Shown here: piece by piece, positions 55,046-63,832 of the stretch
Numbering within the stretch: the first letter of the stretch is position 1
Layout: each line of letters opens with the position of its first letter
From: a virus
Virus record (IMG/VR): IMGVR_UViG_3300030616_000017
Span: 62,001 to 126,000 of that record
Reading direction: 5' to 3' (one strand)
DNA: 64,000 nt
The notes under the pieces: model-generated
What the model was told of the DNA's origin: nothing
Seen by the model: only the letters and a program-made list of their open reading frames with translations
Database searches by the model: none
Program-made: the position numbers and the translations under genes

Positions 55046-56347
55046 ATGAGTTTGAGAGAAGGCATCCGCCAAAAAGTTCTTATTCGAGCGCTAGATCAAA
55101 CACCTTGGGCTGTTAGTCTAGGGTTCGACTTTACAGCTGAGCACGAATGGGGCGTAAAAGCTATCGCGGAGAAACTTGGAATAGAAGAGAAGCCTAAAAA
55201 TTGGAAGAATCTCTTAGTGCGCAAAACCTCAGAATTGCACATTGGGGAGACGAAGACTAAAGAGGAAGACACTCTTTACTACCTCTCCACTACAGAAGAC
55301 CCTCTTGTAGTAAAAGAAAAACTTAATTATCTCAAGCCTAAAGAGGATATGTTCACTTTTTGGAATTGGGATGATTTTGTAATCTTCTTCCGGAGAGAGT
55401 ACGATAGAGACTCTCTATATGCAAAATTCAAGGAAAAGAAGATGATGGTAGGCACAGTACTTCCTGTCCGCACATACTTGCAAGAAGTCTACGGAAAGGA
55501 AGCTGGAGGTTTGATTTTTATAGATCAGACACATCTGCCTACTTCTGTTAAAGTAGAGATAGGGGAGTACTATCGTCAGCGTCACAATCTGGATATTGTG
55601 GCTAAGAATACACAAGTGGAGCAAGCACTTGAAAAAGTTAGTCAGCAATGGAAGAAAACTTTTCCAAATAGCTTCAGTTCCCCATGGGCTACCTTTAGCA
55701 TTCACCCCACATGGATCGAGCAGACATCTTTGGATGAGACCTCTTCCGAACACGCTGTTGCTTTCTTTATTAACCCAATGTACCAAGATGCAGTAGCATC
55801 AGGATGGTTTACTGTTGAGCAGATATTTGATTGGGTCAATGAAGAGGTAAAAGAAGGGGGAATGATTAAAGATAAAGCTGAGTGGGAAAAAGTCGTTTTT
55901 TCTTGTAAGAACCATTCTCTTTACTCTGTTTTTCATCATTATAAGAATTTTAATCATTACGAAAGCAAGCATTGGAGTACCGGCAAGAGACATCCTCACG
56001 AACAGGTAAGAATTCTTAAAAAAGATTTTGATGATGAGGAAACCTTTTCGACTATTGAAGCACACATTAAGTGGATTATGCGCGATGCTCTAAATGCTCA
56101 AAATTATATTACCCCTTCTACTATAGCTGATTACAATTTTGTTCTTCCTGTCTCTATTCAAGAGAGAACGTTTGGCATTTTTGAAGCACTATCAGCTATG
56201 GGTTTTTGCTATTTCGGAGCTGTGAATCATCCAGAGGAAAAAGAGAATGCTTCCTACTTGCTCGAGAAACTGCATGCAGAGGTAATACTAGAAATTGTAA
56301 GAGAATATTACCCTAATGAAATTCAAAGTACTTGGTTTGACAACTAA
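55046..56347 (+). CDS. Hypothetical protein, 433 aa
   Basis: No family recognised. Start at MSLREGIRQK (55046), 8 bases after AGGAAGG. Soluble alpha/beta protein rich in Trp and Phe. The N-terminal 100 residues look like a small domain (GVKAIAEKLGIEEKPKNWKNLLVRKTSELHIG, HTH-like). A His-rich loop (HSLYSVFHHYKNFNHYESKHWSTGKRHPHEQ) near residue 290 might bind metal. Own terminator-insulated promoter suggests strong, separate expression. Confidence 0.6.
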   Translation: MSLREGIRQKVLIRALDQTPWAVSLGFDFTAEHEWGVKAIAEKLGIEEKPKNWKNLLVRKTSELHIGETKTKEEDTLYYLSTTEDPLVVKEKLNYLKPKEDMFTFWNWDDFVIFFRREYDRDSLYAKFKEKKMMVGTVLPVRTYLQEVYGKEAGGLIFIDQTHLPTSVKVEIGEYYRQRHNLDIVAKNTQVEQALEKVSQQWKKTFPNSFSSPWATFSIHPTWIEQTSLDETSSEHAVAFFINPMYQDAVASGWFTVEQIFDWVNEEVKEGGMIKDKAEWEKVVFSCKNHSLYSVFHHYKNFNHYESKHWSTGKRHPHEQVRILKKDFDDEETFSTIEAHIKWIMRDALNAQNYITPSTIADYNFVLPVSIQERTFGIFEALSAMGFCYFGAVNHPEEKENASYLLEKLHAEVILEIVREYYPNEIQSTWFDN

Positions 56348-56364
56348 GAAGGAGAAAACAAAGT

Positions 56365-56592
56365 ATGTCCGGAGAAAAGGTTTTTGATAAACGAGAAATC
56401 GATAGAATGCATAAAGGGGAGTTGTATCGAGAAAGAAGCTCAACTGAGCGCCAGATCAGAACACAAATTCAACATCTTGAACGGCTTGGGCCTACAGACA
56501 AATACCATGATATTAGAAGACAGCATCTCCGTGTATTATACGAAAAGAGATCTTATATAGAGAAGAGAATCAAAGAACTAAATAAAGGATAA
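56365..56592 (+). CDS. Hypothetical charged protein, 75 aa
   Basis: Two basic helices (ELYRERSSTERQIRTQIQHLERLG and RRQHLRVLYEKRSYIEKRIKEL), probably a helical hairpin. AAGGAG box upstream. Not recognised. Confidence 0.55.
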   Translation: MSGEKVFDKREIDRMHKGELYRERSSTERQIRTQIQHLERLGPTDKYHDIRRQHLRVLYEKRSYIEKRIKELNKG

Positions 56593-56595
56593 AAA

Positions 56596-57018
56596 ATGCC
56601 TACTCAAATTAAAATTGATCATAACTCATACTTTAATGGGTTAGCAGATGAGAAACTTGTGGTGTTATTATCTCGCTACGTGACTACATCTTCTCCTCAA
56701 GATGTTACACAGGAATTTATAAGAGAAGAACTAGGATCTATTTCTGAAGCTTTTGTATACAAAATGCTTCTTTCATATAAAGAAAACTTAATTAGAGAAG
56801 CAGCCAAAAGATGGTATGCTAAAGAGAAAAAGAATAATCAGCAATATATCTTACAATGCTTAACTTGTAAGCACATTGAGTTGGTTACAAAAGAAGAAAA
56901 AGATAAATTAGAAAAGGCTTTTTCAGTTTGTGGAGCCTATTGGTGGCGTTGCCCCGTATGTGGTGTTAATCACTATTTAAAAGATATTTTGGTAAATGCC
57001 AAAATAAAAGGAGAATAA
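56596..57018 (+). CDS. Hypothetical zinc-binding protein, 140 aa
   Basis: The C-terminal half has CLTCKHIELV and WWRCPVCGVNHYL, a zinc-ribbon-like pair. N-terminal helical domain with RYVTTSSPQDVTQEFIREELGSISEAFVYKML. Not recognised. Confidence 0.6.
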   Translation: MPTQIKIDHNSYFNGLADEKLVVLLSRYVTTSSPQDVTQEFIREELGSISEAFVYKMLLSYKENLIREAAKRWYAKEKKNNQQYILQCLTCKHIELVTKEEKDKLEKAFSVCGAYWWRCPVCGVNHYLKDILVNAKIKGE

Positions 57019-57020
57019 AT

Positions 57021-57209
57021 ATGAAAGGCTATAGAATAAGAAGAATCTATTTTCATGTCACTCCGTGGACGGATTGGTTTATAATTCCAACACTTCGAGT
57101 TTATCGCGCTAGTGTAGAGAAGAGTTCTTTAGTGGCTTATGTAGAAGTGGGTGTAATGTTTTTGAAATGGGAAGTTGTATGTACTTATTATCCTGGTAGA
57201 AAGGTATAA
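57021..57209 (+). CDS. Hypothetical protein, 62 aa
   Basis: Basic, aromatic and beta-rich (RRIYFHVTPWTDWFIIPTLRVYRASV). AAAGGAG box upstream. Not recognised. Confidence 0.5.
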   Translation: MKGYRIRRIYFHVTPWTDWFIIPTLRVYRASVEKSSLVAYVEVGVMFLKWEVVCTYYPGRKV

Positions 57210-57212
57210 AAA

Positions 57213-58049
57213 ATGATAGACCCTAAAAGCTATCAACTATTAAGAAGCGAAGAAGAACTGGAATGGTTCTATGAAAATGTAATGCCTCCTTTGAATAATC
57301 ATGAGGTGTATTTTCTCTCTCTTAGTGCAAGAAAAAAACTTCTCACCGATTTTGAAAAGCAAACAATTCAGCTTGGTAGAACAGAAATGTTTGAAAGAAG
57401 AATTGTAAGAACAAAAGAATGGAATCGGCTGTATAGAACCGTTCGAAAGTTTGAAGCGAATTGGGGAGCATATACAAGTAAAAGAGGTTCTAATATTCCT
57501 AATCATGCAATAGTGGTGTATGTTAATATTAATCCTTCTGATGTTCTTAAAGCATATAAAGAGTTTAACCAAACTATGAATGAATATATGTATGAGCTGG
57601 TTCAATGTGCTGCAGAAAAGAGAAGTACAGACAATATTCTTTATCGTATCAAAAAACAAGATACACTTCTTATGAATTGCTATCAGAAGAATAGGGGAAC
57701 AAAACATTGGATGGATTTTGATTTCGATATTCCTAGAAGCCCAAAAATTCTTTCTATTTTATACTTGTTCGTTGAAGAGATTAAAGAACATAAAGGAAAA
57801 GCATATATTGTAGAGACACAAGGAGGATACCATATCTTAGTAAGTATGGATACTGAATTTAATCAGCAGTTTAACCCTCCTGTTTTAACTAAAAAATATG
57901 GAGAGGCCATTGCAAGATACATATCTCAAGGAGCTTGTGCAAAGATAGAAAACTTAGGGTATGAAGTAATTCATAATAAGAATGCTATGATCCCTCTTCC
58001 AGGAACTGTGCATAATGGTACGTTAGTAAAAATTCTAAATAAGGAGTAA
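57213..58049 (+). CDS. AEP-like (small primase fold) protein
   Basis: 278 aa. HWMDFDFDI (about residues 167-175) gives the acidic pair, and YIVETQGGYHILVSMD (about 199-214) gives the sxH-type His. MIPLPGTVHNG near the end matches the last conserved strand of AEP primases. A second AEP protein besides that at 18569-20176; it may be a polymerase or DNA-repair primase, or inactive. Confidence 0.6.
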   Translation: MIDPKSYQLLRSEEELEWFYENVMPPLNNHEVYFLSLSARKKLLTDFEKQTIQLGRTEMFERRIVRTKEWNRLYRTVRKFEANWGAYTSKRGSNIPNHAIVVYVNINPSDVLKAYKEFNQTMNEYMYELVQCAAEKRSTDNILYRIKKQDTLLMNCYQKNRGTKHWMDFDFDIPRSPKILSILYLFVEEIKEHKGKAYIVETQGGYHILVSMDTEFNQQFNPPVLTKKYGEAIARYISQGACAKIENLGYEVIHNKNAMIPLPGTVHNGTLVKILNKE

Positions 58050-58053
58050 TAAG

Positions 58054-58296
58054 ATGGATGTGGATGTAACAGTTACTATCAACATTAGGGGCATGAAGAT
58101 CGAACTTGATCTAAACGAAGTAGATGAACTTCGTCTTAAACTAGAGGAAATAGGTAATAGGTTCGGAGGGCCAAGGCAAATTGAGTATATTCCAATTGCT
58201 CCGCATACTCCCCCTATAGATCCTCCTTGGGTAAATCCTTGGACTAATCCTACCATCACCTATTCTGTTGGAACAAGGAGTAAAGCAAATGATTAG
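58054..58296 (+). CDS. Hypothetical proline-rich protein, 80 aa
   Basis: N-terminal strand-helix unit (VDVTVTINIRGMKIELDLNEVDELRLKLEEIG) followed by a Pro/Trp-rich tail (HTPPIDPPWVNPWTNP). AAGGAG box upstream. Not recognised. Confidence 0.5.
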   Translation: MDVDVTVTINIRGMKIELDLNEVDELRLKLEEIGNRFGGPRQIEYIPIAPHTPPIDPPWVNPWTNPTITYSVGTRSKAND

Positions 58297-58891
58297 GCAA
58301 TGGTTCACCTCTGATTGGCACCTGAGACATCAGAATATGGCTAAACTAAGAGGCTTTGAAAGTGTAGAAAAAATGGATACACTTATTTATAATCATCTTA
58401 TAGAAAAAGTTCAAAAGCATGATGAGCTGTATGTGCTAGGTGATCTGGGATGGGAAGTTCCGGTTGTAGAGGAAATTCTTAAACTGCTCAAGCAAATGAA
58501 AGTTAAAGTTTATTGGGTTACAGGAAACCACGACAAGCGTCTGCCTCTTACTAAACTTGCTCCTTACTGTGTGGAGATTCAACAAACGCGAATAGTTAGG
58601 AATGTAGATGGTAATGGTCGCAAGTTTTTTCTTTCACATTATCCTCACGTTGTGTTTGAGAATTCTTTTCGAGATTCTATCAATCTTTACGGGCATGTTC
58701 ATAAAAGCAGTAAAGAGTTTTTAGAAGTTGAAGATATGATGAGAGGACAAGCCCTAAATGTTAACGTAGAGTTGCATGATTATTATCCTCTCTCAAAAGA
58801 AGAAATTCTTGAAAAAGTTTCAAAGAAAGAACACAATTGGGACTATGTTGTTTTCCAAAGAGAAATAGAAAGGGAGAAAAATAATGTATGA
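58289..58891 (+). CDS. Metallophosphoesterase
   Basis: 200 aa; start at MIRQWFTSDWHLRH (58289, AAGGAG box). FTSDWHLRHQN (DxH), LGDLGWE (GD), VTGNHDKRLP (GNHD), LSHYPHVV and LYGHVHKSS (GHxH) supply all metal ligands. Typical of small phage phosphoesterases of unknown substrate. Third such enzyme in the window. Confidence 0.85.
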   Translation: MIRQWFTSDWHLRHQNMAKLRGFESVEKMDTLIYNHLIEKVQKHDELYVLGDLGWEVPVVEEILKLLKQMKVKVYWVTGNHDKRLPLTKLAPYCVEIQQTRIVRNVDGNGRKFFLSHYPHVVFENSFRDSINLYGHVHKSSKEFLEVEDMMRGQALNVNVELHDYYPLSKEEILEKVSKKEHNWDYVVFQREIEREKNNV

Positions 58892-59204
58892 AGGAATAAA
58901 AATTGAAAACTTCATAAGTGAAATAAGCCCTTTAAGAAAGACTAACCCTGCTACAGGAAAAGAAACGGTTCGATTTCTGTTCTCAGGGGATGGGAGGGGA
59001 GATTTTACCAAAAGAGGCTACGATGCCTCTGTTGATGCCCTCGTGGATTATTGGGCTTATCTCACCAAGCAGTTAGATTTTGTTTCAGAAATTGTTTCTG
59101 AAAAATACAAAAGCACCAATCTTCCAGAAGAAGATAAAGAAAAGATCCAAAAACATTTAGAACAGATATATAAAGAAACTTTAGCTATTTTTAGAAAAGA
59201 TTAG
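58884..59204 (+). CDS. Hypothetical protein, 106 aa
   Basis: Contains FLFSGDGRGDFTKRGYDASVDALVDYWAYLTKQLDFVSEI. Helical C-terminus. Overlaps the phosphoesterase by 8 bases. Not recognised. Confidence 0.55.
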   Translation: MYEGIKIENFISEISPLRKTNPATGKETVRFLFSGDGRGDFTKRGYDASVDALVDYWAYLTKQLDFVSEIVSEKYKSTNLPEEDKEKIQKHLEQIYKETLAIFRKD

Positions 59205-59213
59205 CGTTTTTTC

Positions 59214-59242
59214 TTGAAATCTTTCTGATTTTATGTTATAAT
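59214..59242 (+). promoter_or_regulatory. Consensus-like promoter
   Basis: TTGAAA (59214-59219), 17 bases, TATAAT (59237-59242), with an extended -10 TG. The best match to sigma-70 consensus in the window. A GGAGG box follows at 59261. Confidence 0.75.
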
Positions 59243-59271
59243 ATAGAAAGACACAAGAAAGGAGGCAGAAG

Positions 59272-59535
59272 ATGATTATAACAAAGCATGCGGAGAAGCG
59301 CTTACGTTCACGTGTAGGCATTCCTAAGAAAGCTGTTAAGAGGTATGTAGAAATTGCCACTACAAAAGGAACACCTCATACCGAGCTTAAAGGCCAGCTA
59401 AAGGAGTATGCTGATAAGATGGAGAAGGAGTACGCAATAGAGGGAAGTAACTACTACGTATTTGGTACTATTATGTTTGTGTGTGCTAATGATGTGCTGA
59501 TTACCGTATATCCTCTGAGAGGAGGCTTGACTTAA
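59272..59535 (+). CDS. Hypothetical protein, 87 aa, possible RelE/DUF4258-like fold
   Basis: MIITKHAEKRLRSRVGIPKKAVKRYVEIA followed by YYVFGTIMFVCANDVLITVYPL follows the H-A-x-x-R-h plan of DUF4258-type proteins related to RelE/HigB toxins. No antitoxin is recognised next to it. Strong GGAGG box. Confidence 0.5.
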   Translation: MIITKHAEKRLRSRVGIPKKAVKRYVEIATTKGTPHTELKGQLKEYADKMEKEYAIEGSNYYVFGTIMFVCANDVLITVYPLRGGLT

Positions 59536-59548
59536 AAAGGAGAAAACT

Positions 59549-59953
59549 ATGGATAATGAAAAACTAAGAGAATACATTGAGTTAAAAAACCAAGAAGCTG
59601 AAATTAAGAAGAAGATTAAAGAGATTGAAAAGACTGAATTGAAAGGAAAGGTCAAAGAAACCCTTTTCTTTGCAGATCTAGGCTACAAGATTACATATGT
59701 AGCTCCTAAAGAGAAAGCAGAAGTAAGGGTGGCGGATTTTTTTAAAGCTCTTAAAGCTGAGGGCAAAGAATATTCCTTTCCCAAATACTGCTCCGTATCT
59801 TTGGCTTCCTTGGACAAGTTTTACCGAGAAGATGATTGCGTAGGATTTCCTTATCGAGAAGCTGATTTTATTGATATAAAAGATAATGCTATTTCAGAAA
59901 GTTTCAGAGTAACTAAAATGGATAAAAATGAATTGAGAGAACATGAGGAGTAA
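59549..59953 (+). CDS. Hypothetical protein, 134 aa
   Basis: N-terminal coiled coil (LREYIELKNQEAEIKKKIKEIEKTEL) then a beta-rich part; similar in plan to small phage DNA-metabolism accessory proteins. AAGGAG box. Not recognised. Confidence 0.55.
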   Translation: MDNEKLREYIELKNQEAEIKKKIKEIEKTELKGKVKETLFFADLGYKITYVAPKEKAEVRVADFFKALKAEGKEYSFPKYCSVSLASLDKFYREDDCVGFPYREADFIDIKDNAISESFRVTKMDKNELREHEE

Positions 59954-59955
59954 AT

Positions 59956-60948
59956 ATGTTTGTAGGAATAATTGCAATTCTTGCTGCGGTGGCTCTTAGT
60001 TTAGTTTCCGCCGTATTTTCTATATCAGGAGTTATGACCATTTTTTCTGGCGCTGCGGTAGGTGCTGGGATTATGGGCGGTGTACTTGAGTTTGCCAAAA
60101 CTGTTGCAACAGTATGGCTATATAATTTCTGGAAAAAAGCCAACACATTACTTAAAACGTATTTTCTTATCGCTATTACTATTTTGATTCTGATTTCATC
60201 TATTGGTATTTATGGCTATCTCTCTAAAGCATATATCGGGCAGGGAACAGTAGCTCTTCAAATTGAAACAAAGATGGAAAGGCTGAATCAATATATTAGC
60301 AGAGAACAAAGAGACATTGATAGGGCTAATTCTCAGCTGGATATGTTAGAAGAAGCTTTTGATCGATATCTAGAATTGAATATTATTACAAGAGCTCTCG
60401 ATGCAAGAGATCAGCAGGAAGAAGAGCGTAGTAAATTAATTGGTATTATTGAAGAAGCTGAAAATAATATTGCTCAGTATGAAGATGAACTTTTCGAGTA
60501 CAGACAAGAATTGAACACTATTGAAGTAAATGTTGGGCCTGTTAAATATCTTGCTATGTTGATGTATGGAGAGGATAAAGCAAAAGAAAAGTTTGATGAT
60601 ACTGCTCGTATTCTTATTCTTCTTATTGTGGCGGTGTTTGACCCCTTTGCTGTTCTACTGATGGTAGCTGGGAATATTTCTCTTGATAGGAAAATGAGAA
60701 AAAGGAAAAGGAGAAGAAAACCTTCTACTCCTAAACCGCCTGTTACTGAAAAGAAGAAACCAGAGGAAGCCCTCGTAAGTGATACATATGAGTTAAGGGA
60801 GATAGCTAAAGACAGTGTAAAAGAAGAAAGGAAGCCTTCTCACCCAGCCCATGAAAAAACCTTTATCACAAAAAGAGGGCTAGTAGATAATGATACACCT
60901 CCGGAGATTCATAAAAAACGTAAAATTGTAAAACCGGGAAAAAAATAA
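59956..60948 (+). CDS. Membrane protein with periplasmic or cytoplasmic coiled coil
   Basis: 330 aa. Three hydrophobic segments in the first 85 residues, a coiled coil at about 90-195 (MERLNQYISREQRDIDRANSQLDMLEEAF...), another hydrophobic segment near 212-235 (ILILLIVAVFDPFAVLLMVAG), and a very basic Pro/Lys-rich tail. It resembles large-phage coiled-coil membrane proteins of unknown role. Directly upstream of terL. Confidence 0.65.
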   Translation: MFVGIIAILAAVALSLVSAVFSISGVMTIFSGAAVGAGIMGGVLEFAKTVATVWLYNFWKKANTLLKTYFLIAITILILISSIGIYGYLSKAYIGQGTVALQIETKMERLNQYISREQRDIDRANSQLDMLEEAFDRYLELNIITRALDARDQQEEERSKLIGIIEEAENNIAQYEDELFEYRQELNTIEVNVGPVKYLAMLMYGEDKAKEKFDDTARILILLIVAVFDPFAVLLMVAGNISLDRKMRKRKRRRKPSTPKPPVTEKKKPEEALVSDTYELREIAKDSVKEERKPSHPAHEKTFITKRGLVDNDTPPEIHKKRKIVKPGKK

Positions 60949-60976
60949 TATTTTTAGGTTTTTGTTTCGGTGAGTG

Positions 60977-60987
60977 ACTAATATATA
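60977..60987 (+). promoter_or_regulatory. ACTAATATATA motif before terL
   Basis: GACTAATATATATAG lies four bases before the terL ATG; no ribosome-binding site is visible. Probable late-type promoter giving a leaderless mRNA. Confidence 0.45.
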
Positions 60988-60991
60988 TAGT

Positions 60992-63043
60992 ATGGAAGAT
61001 AAAAGACTCACCGAAGCAAAAGCTATTATTAAAGATCTGCTCTACGGGGACAACTCTGTAACATACCGAGAAGACTATAACGACTTGACGGGAGAGGAGA
61101 TAAGAAAAGCTCTCTCCCTCATAGTTAACAATCCTAACTTATCAGAAAATACTAAAACACATTTTTTAGAGAATACATGGAGAATTCATTATGAGGTAAA
61201 ACCTCCCACTGTAAATGAATTCTTAACACCTAAATGGATTGGTGCTGTTGCAGATTCCGTTTATCCCCATGTAGCTGATGTGTTCCGTTCTTTTATGGAT
61301 CCGTATTCTAATAAAAGAGTGTTAGCCTTGTCTACATGTATTGGATTTGGAAAGAGTTCCCTTTCCTCTCTTATTGCTCTTTACATTATTGTGCATTTGC
61401 AGTATATGAGAAATCCAAAAGAATTCTTTGGCTTAAATGTAATGGGTTCTCTTGTAATAGCTCTTCTTTCTTTTACCATGAAAAAGGTTGAACAAGTACT
61501 GTTACAACCCTTTGCGAATTTGTTAAGAGCTTCTCCTATGTTTGATAAAGTCAGAAGAGAAGATAGACTAGAGGCAAGACAAACGGAAATAGGTCCCGAG
61601 CATATTGTGTACACGTCTGCTGGTAGAATGGGCTCGTTTCAGTTTTCTAAAGACATTCATATCACCACCGTATCCGACAGAAGTGCACTCTTAGGATTGA
61701 ATATTATTCTTGGAATAGCTTCTGAGATTTCTTTTTGGCTTCAAAAAGGTGTTCCTATTCAAGAAATATGGGGTACATTTAATGACTTGTGGAATAGAGT
61801 TGATTCTCGTTTTGCTATGCGCTATTTAAGTGGGGTGATTTTAGACAGTTCCCCATTAGACCTTTCTCTTTCCCCTATTGATAAATGGATATATTCAGGG
61901 GAGGCAGAAAAAGATCCAAGTGTTATGGTGGTGCAAGCAAAACATTGGGAAGTGTTTCCCGAGAAGTATCCGAAATGGTATAAAGAAGGACAAACCTTTC
62001 CTGTATTTAGAGGAGATGCATCTAAACCTCCTAAAGTACTTCTCACAACCGAACAAATATCCGAATATGCAAAAGAGGATATACTGCATGTACCTATTGA
62101 CGTAAAACAAAAGTTTATCAACGATACTAAAAAAATGGTAGCAGACTTTGCGGGGTGGCCTGCAGGAGGAATTGCAAAACTTATTAGTGACTTTAGATAC
62201 ATTGAAAGCATGTTCACACCTGTTCTCTTAAATCAGTATGGGGCAATCACAGCCCCTGCGGACAAAAGGCCAGAAGGACTTATTTGGAATAAAGTGGTGA
62301 ATGACTTCTTTATCAACGTGAATGGAAGATATGAATTTTACAGAGCACCTAAAGCAAAAAGAACGGTGCACATCGACTTGGCGGAAGCAAAGGATATGGC
62401 GAGCATTAGCATGAACCATTTCGAAATCGATAACGAAGGGGAATTATATATTGTAAACGATTTTACTATTCCTATTTCCCCCGAGAAATCAAGAATCAAT
62501 ATCGATGCAGTAGCTCAGTTTGTTCTAGACCTAAAAAGAAAAGGACATATTTATTTTCATTCTATTACCGCTGACCAGTATCAAAGCTCCGATCTTTTAC
62601 AGAGACTAGCGAGAGAGGGTTTGCCCGTTTCAAAGCTTTCTGTAGATAGAGAGACAGCCCCATACAGAGTGGTAGCTTCTTGGATATTAAATGGAAGAGT
62701 GAAAGTGGGGAAAAACATTTTCTTAAAAAATAATTTTCAATCGCTTATAGAAACTCGGACAGAAAAAGGTAAAGTAAAAATTGATCACACACAAGGCGAC
62801 ACAGTATATGATGACGGAGGAGATTGGGATCAGTCTTTTATGGGTGTTCATGCAAAGGACGTATCAGACTCTTTCACGGGGAGTGCTTACACTCTTATTA
62901 CAGATTTGCTTCACGAAATACCTCAATATCATTGGACTAATGATGATCAATTTGTGAAAGATAGTGAGGGAAATGTTACAAATATTAATAACCAAATCTT
63001 AAAAGAACTTCAAGAAAAGTTTAGCATGACAGTATCCTTCTAA
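60992..63043 (+). CDS. terL: Terminase large subunit
   Basis: 683 aa from the ATG at 60992; a GTG at 60974 is inside the promoter-like motif. N-terminal ATPase: Walker A-like LSTCIGFGKSSL near residue 115 and SEISFW near 250 as the acidic/coupling region. C-terminal RNase H-type nuclease: RTVHIDLAEAKDMASIS near 458, ITADQYQS near 530 and DVSDSFTGS near 630 with the metal Asp residues. It cuts and packages DNA. No small subunit was recognised nearby. Confidence 0.92.
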   Translation: MEDKRLTEAKAIIKDLLYGDNSVTYREDYNDLTGEEIRKALSLIVNNPNLSENTKTHFLENTWRIHYEVKPPTVNEFLTPKWIGAVADSVYPHVADVFRSFMDPYSNKRVLALSTCIGFGKSSLSSLIALYIIVHLQYMRNPKEFFGLNVMGSLVIALLSFTMKKVEQVLLQPFANLLRASPMFDKVRREDRLEARQTEIGPEHIVYTSAGRMGSFQFSKDIHITTVSDRSALLGLNIILGIASEISFWLQKGVPIQEIWGTFNDLWNRVDSRFAMRYLSGVILDSSPLDLSLSPIDKWIYSGEAEKDPSVMVVQAKHWEVFPEKYPKWYKEGQTFPVFRGDASKPPKVLLTTEQISEYAKEDILHVPIDVKQKFINDTKKMVADFAGWPAGGIAKLISDFRYIESMFTPVLLNQYGAITAPADKRPEGLIWNKVVNDFFINVNGRYEFYRAPKAKRTVHIDLAEAKDMASISMNHFEIDNEGELYIVNDFTIPISPEKSRINIDAVAQFVLDLKRKGHIYFHSITADQYQSSDLLQRLAREGLPVSKLSVDRETAPYRVVASWILNGRVKVGKNIFLKNNFQSLIETRTEKGKVKIDHTQGDTVYDDGGDWDQSFMGVHAKDVSDSFTGSAYTLITDLLHEIPQYHWTNDDQFVKDSEGNVTNINNQILKELQEKFSMTVSF

Positions 63044-63061
63044 GTTTTATTCTTCTTTTAC

Positions 63062-63090
63062 TTTACTTTTTTGAGTTTTTTACTTATATT
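63062..63090 (+). promoter_or_regulatory. Promoter after terL
   Basis: TTTACT (63062-63067), 17 bases, TATATT (63085-63090). A GAAAGGAG box follows at 63100. Confidence 0.65.
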
Positions 63091-63115
63091 ATAAATATGA
63101 AAGGAGCGGCAAGAA

Positions 63116-63322
63116 ATGAGGTACAAGATTGTGGCTATGGAAGATTTTCCCATCTTCCACATCAAGGATTCTCATTTTCCCCAAGGCGAGGAGATTCACC
63201 TTACAAGAAAAGAGTTGGACGAGTATATGCAAGTTACAACAGAATATCTTCACATACAAGATAAGCTGAAGAGACTGTATACGAAAGCCAAGAGAGAAAA
63301 AAGAAAAGAGGAGGTAGTATGA
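63116..63322 (+). CDS. Hypothetical protein, 68 aa
   Basis: Beta-rich start (MRYKIVAMEDFPIFHIKDSHF) and a basic coiled-coil tail (IQDKLKRLYTKAKREKRKEE). Not recognised. Confidence 0.55.
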   Translation: MRYKIVAMEDFPIFHIKDSHFPQGEEIHLTRKELDEYMQVTTEYLHIQDKLKRLYTKAKREKRKEEVV

Positions 63323-63465
63323 GCGACGAAAAAAAGATCAAACTCAACGAACAATTTCTGACCGAAGAAGAATTCCAAAAAAAGAAAGAAGAAATTGAAA
63401 AGCAAAAAGATGCTGAACTCGTTGAAGTTGCTCCCAATGAATACAAACTTAGACTACGAGATTAA
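63319..63465 (+). CDS. Small charged protein, 48 aa
   Basis: Begins MSDEKKIKLNEQFLTEEEF and ends NEYKLRLRD. ATGA overlap with the previous gene and a GAGG box support it. Helical, alternating Lys/Glu. Not recognised. Confidence 0.55.
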   Translation: MSDEKKIKLNEQFLTEEEFQKKKEEIEKQKDAELVEVAPNEYKLRLRD

Positions 63466-63477
63466 AGGAGTACTTGT

Positions 63478-63825
63478 GTGAAAGTTACAAACAACGAAAA
63501 AGAGACTCTTGAGAAGGTGCATTTAATAAGCGGTGTACGTAAAGATGACGTACGCCTTGTTTTTGAAGCACTCTTTTCATTAGTAGTGATGAATTATATG
63601 GAAGAGGAAACAACCCTACTACCTTTCTTAGGCGACTTGGTAGTAGAAAAGAAAGGAGATGAATACGAAAATGATAAAAAGAAAGCTCTCTTAGACGCTT
63701 ATCTTGTGCCTGGATACAATCTCATTAGAAACATAGGGCAGGTGGCGGACGGAGAAGAGACTGATGTGGAGGAGTTGTTTCGTAAGAGGTTACGGAACAC
63801 ATTATACGAACAGATAAATTCATAG
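63478..63825 (+). CDS. HU/IHF-like DNA-binding protein
   Basis: 115 aa from GTG (AAGGAG box). LEKVHLISGVRKDDVRLVFEALFSLVVMNYMEEETTLLPFLGDLVVEKK follows the HU/IHF helical-dimer plan (two helices, then the G-x-F-like strand as LPFLGDLVV). The DNA-arm region is divergent and the C-terminus is longer. Possible role: packaging or replication nucleoprotein. Confidence 0.6.
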   Translation: MKVTNNEKETLEKVHLISGVRKDDVRLVFEALFSLVVMNYMEEETTLLPFLGDLVVEKKGDEYENDKKKALLDAYLVPGYNLIRNIGQVADGEETDVEELFRKRLRNTLYEQINS

Positions 63826-63832
63826 AGGCAGT

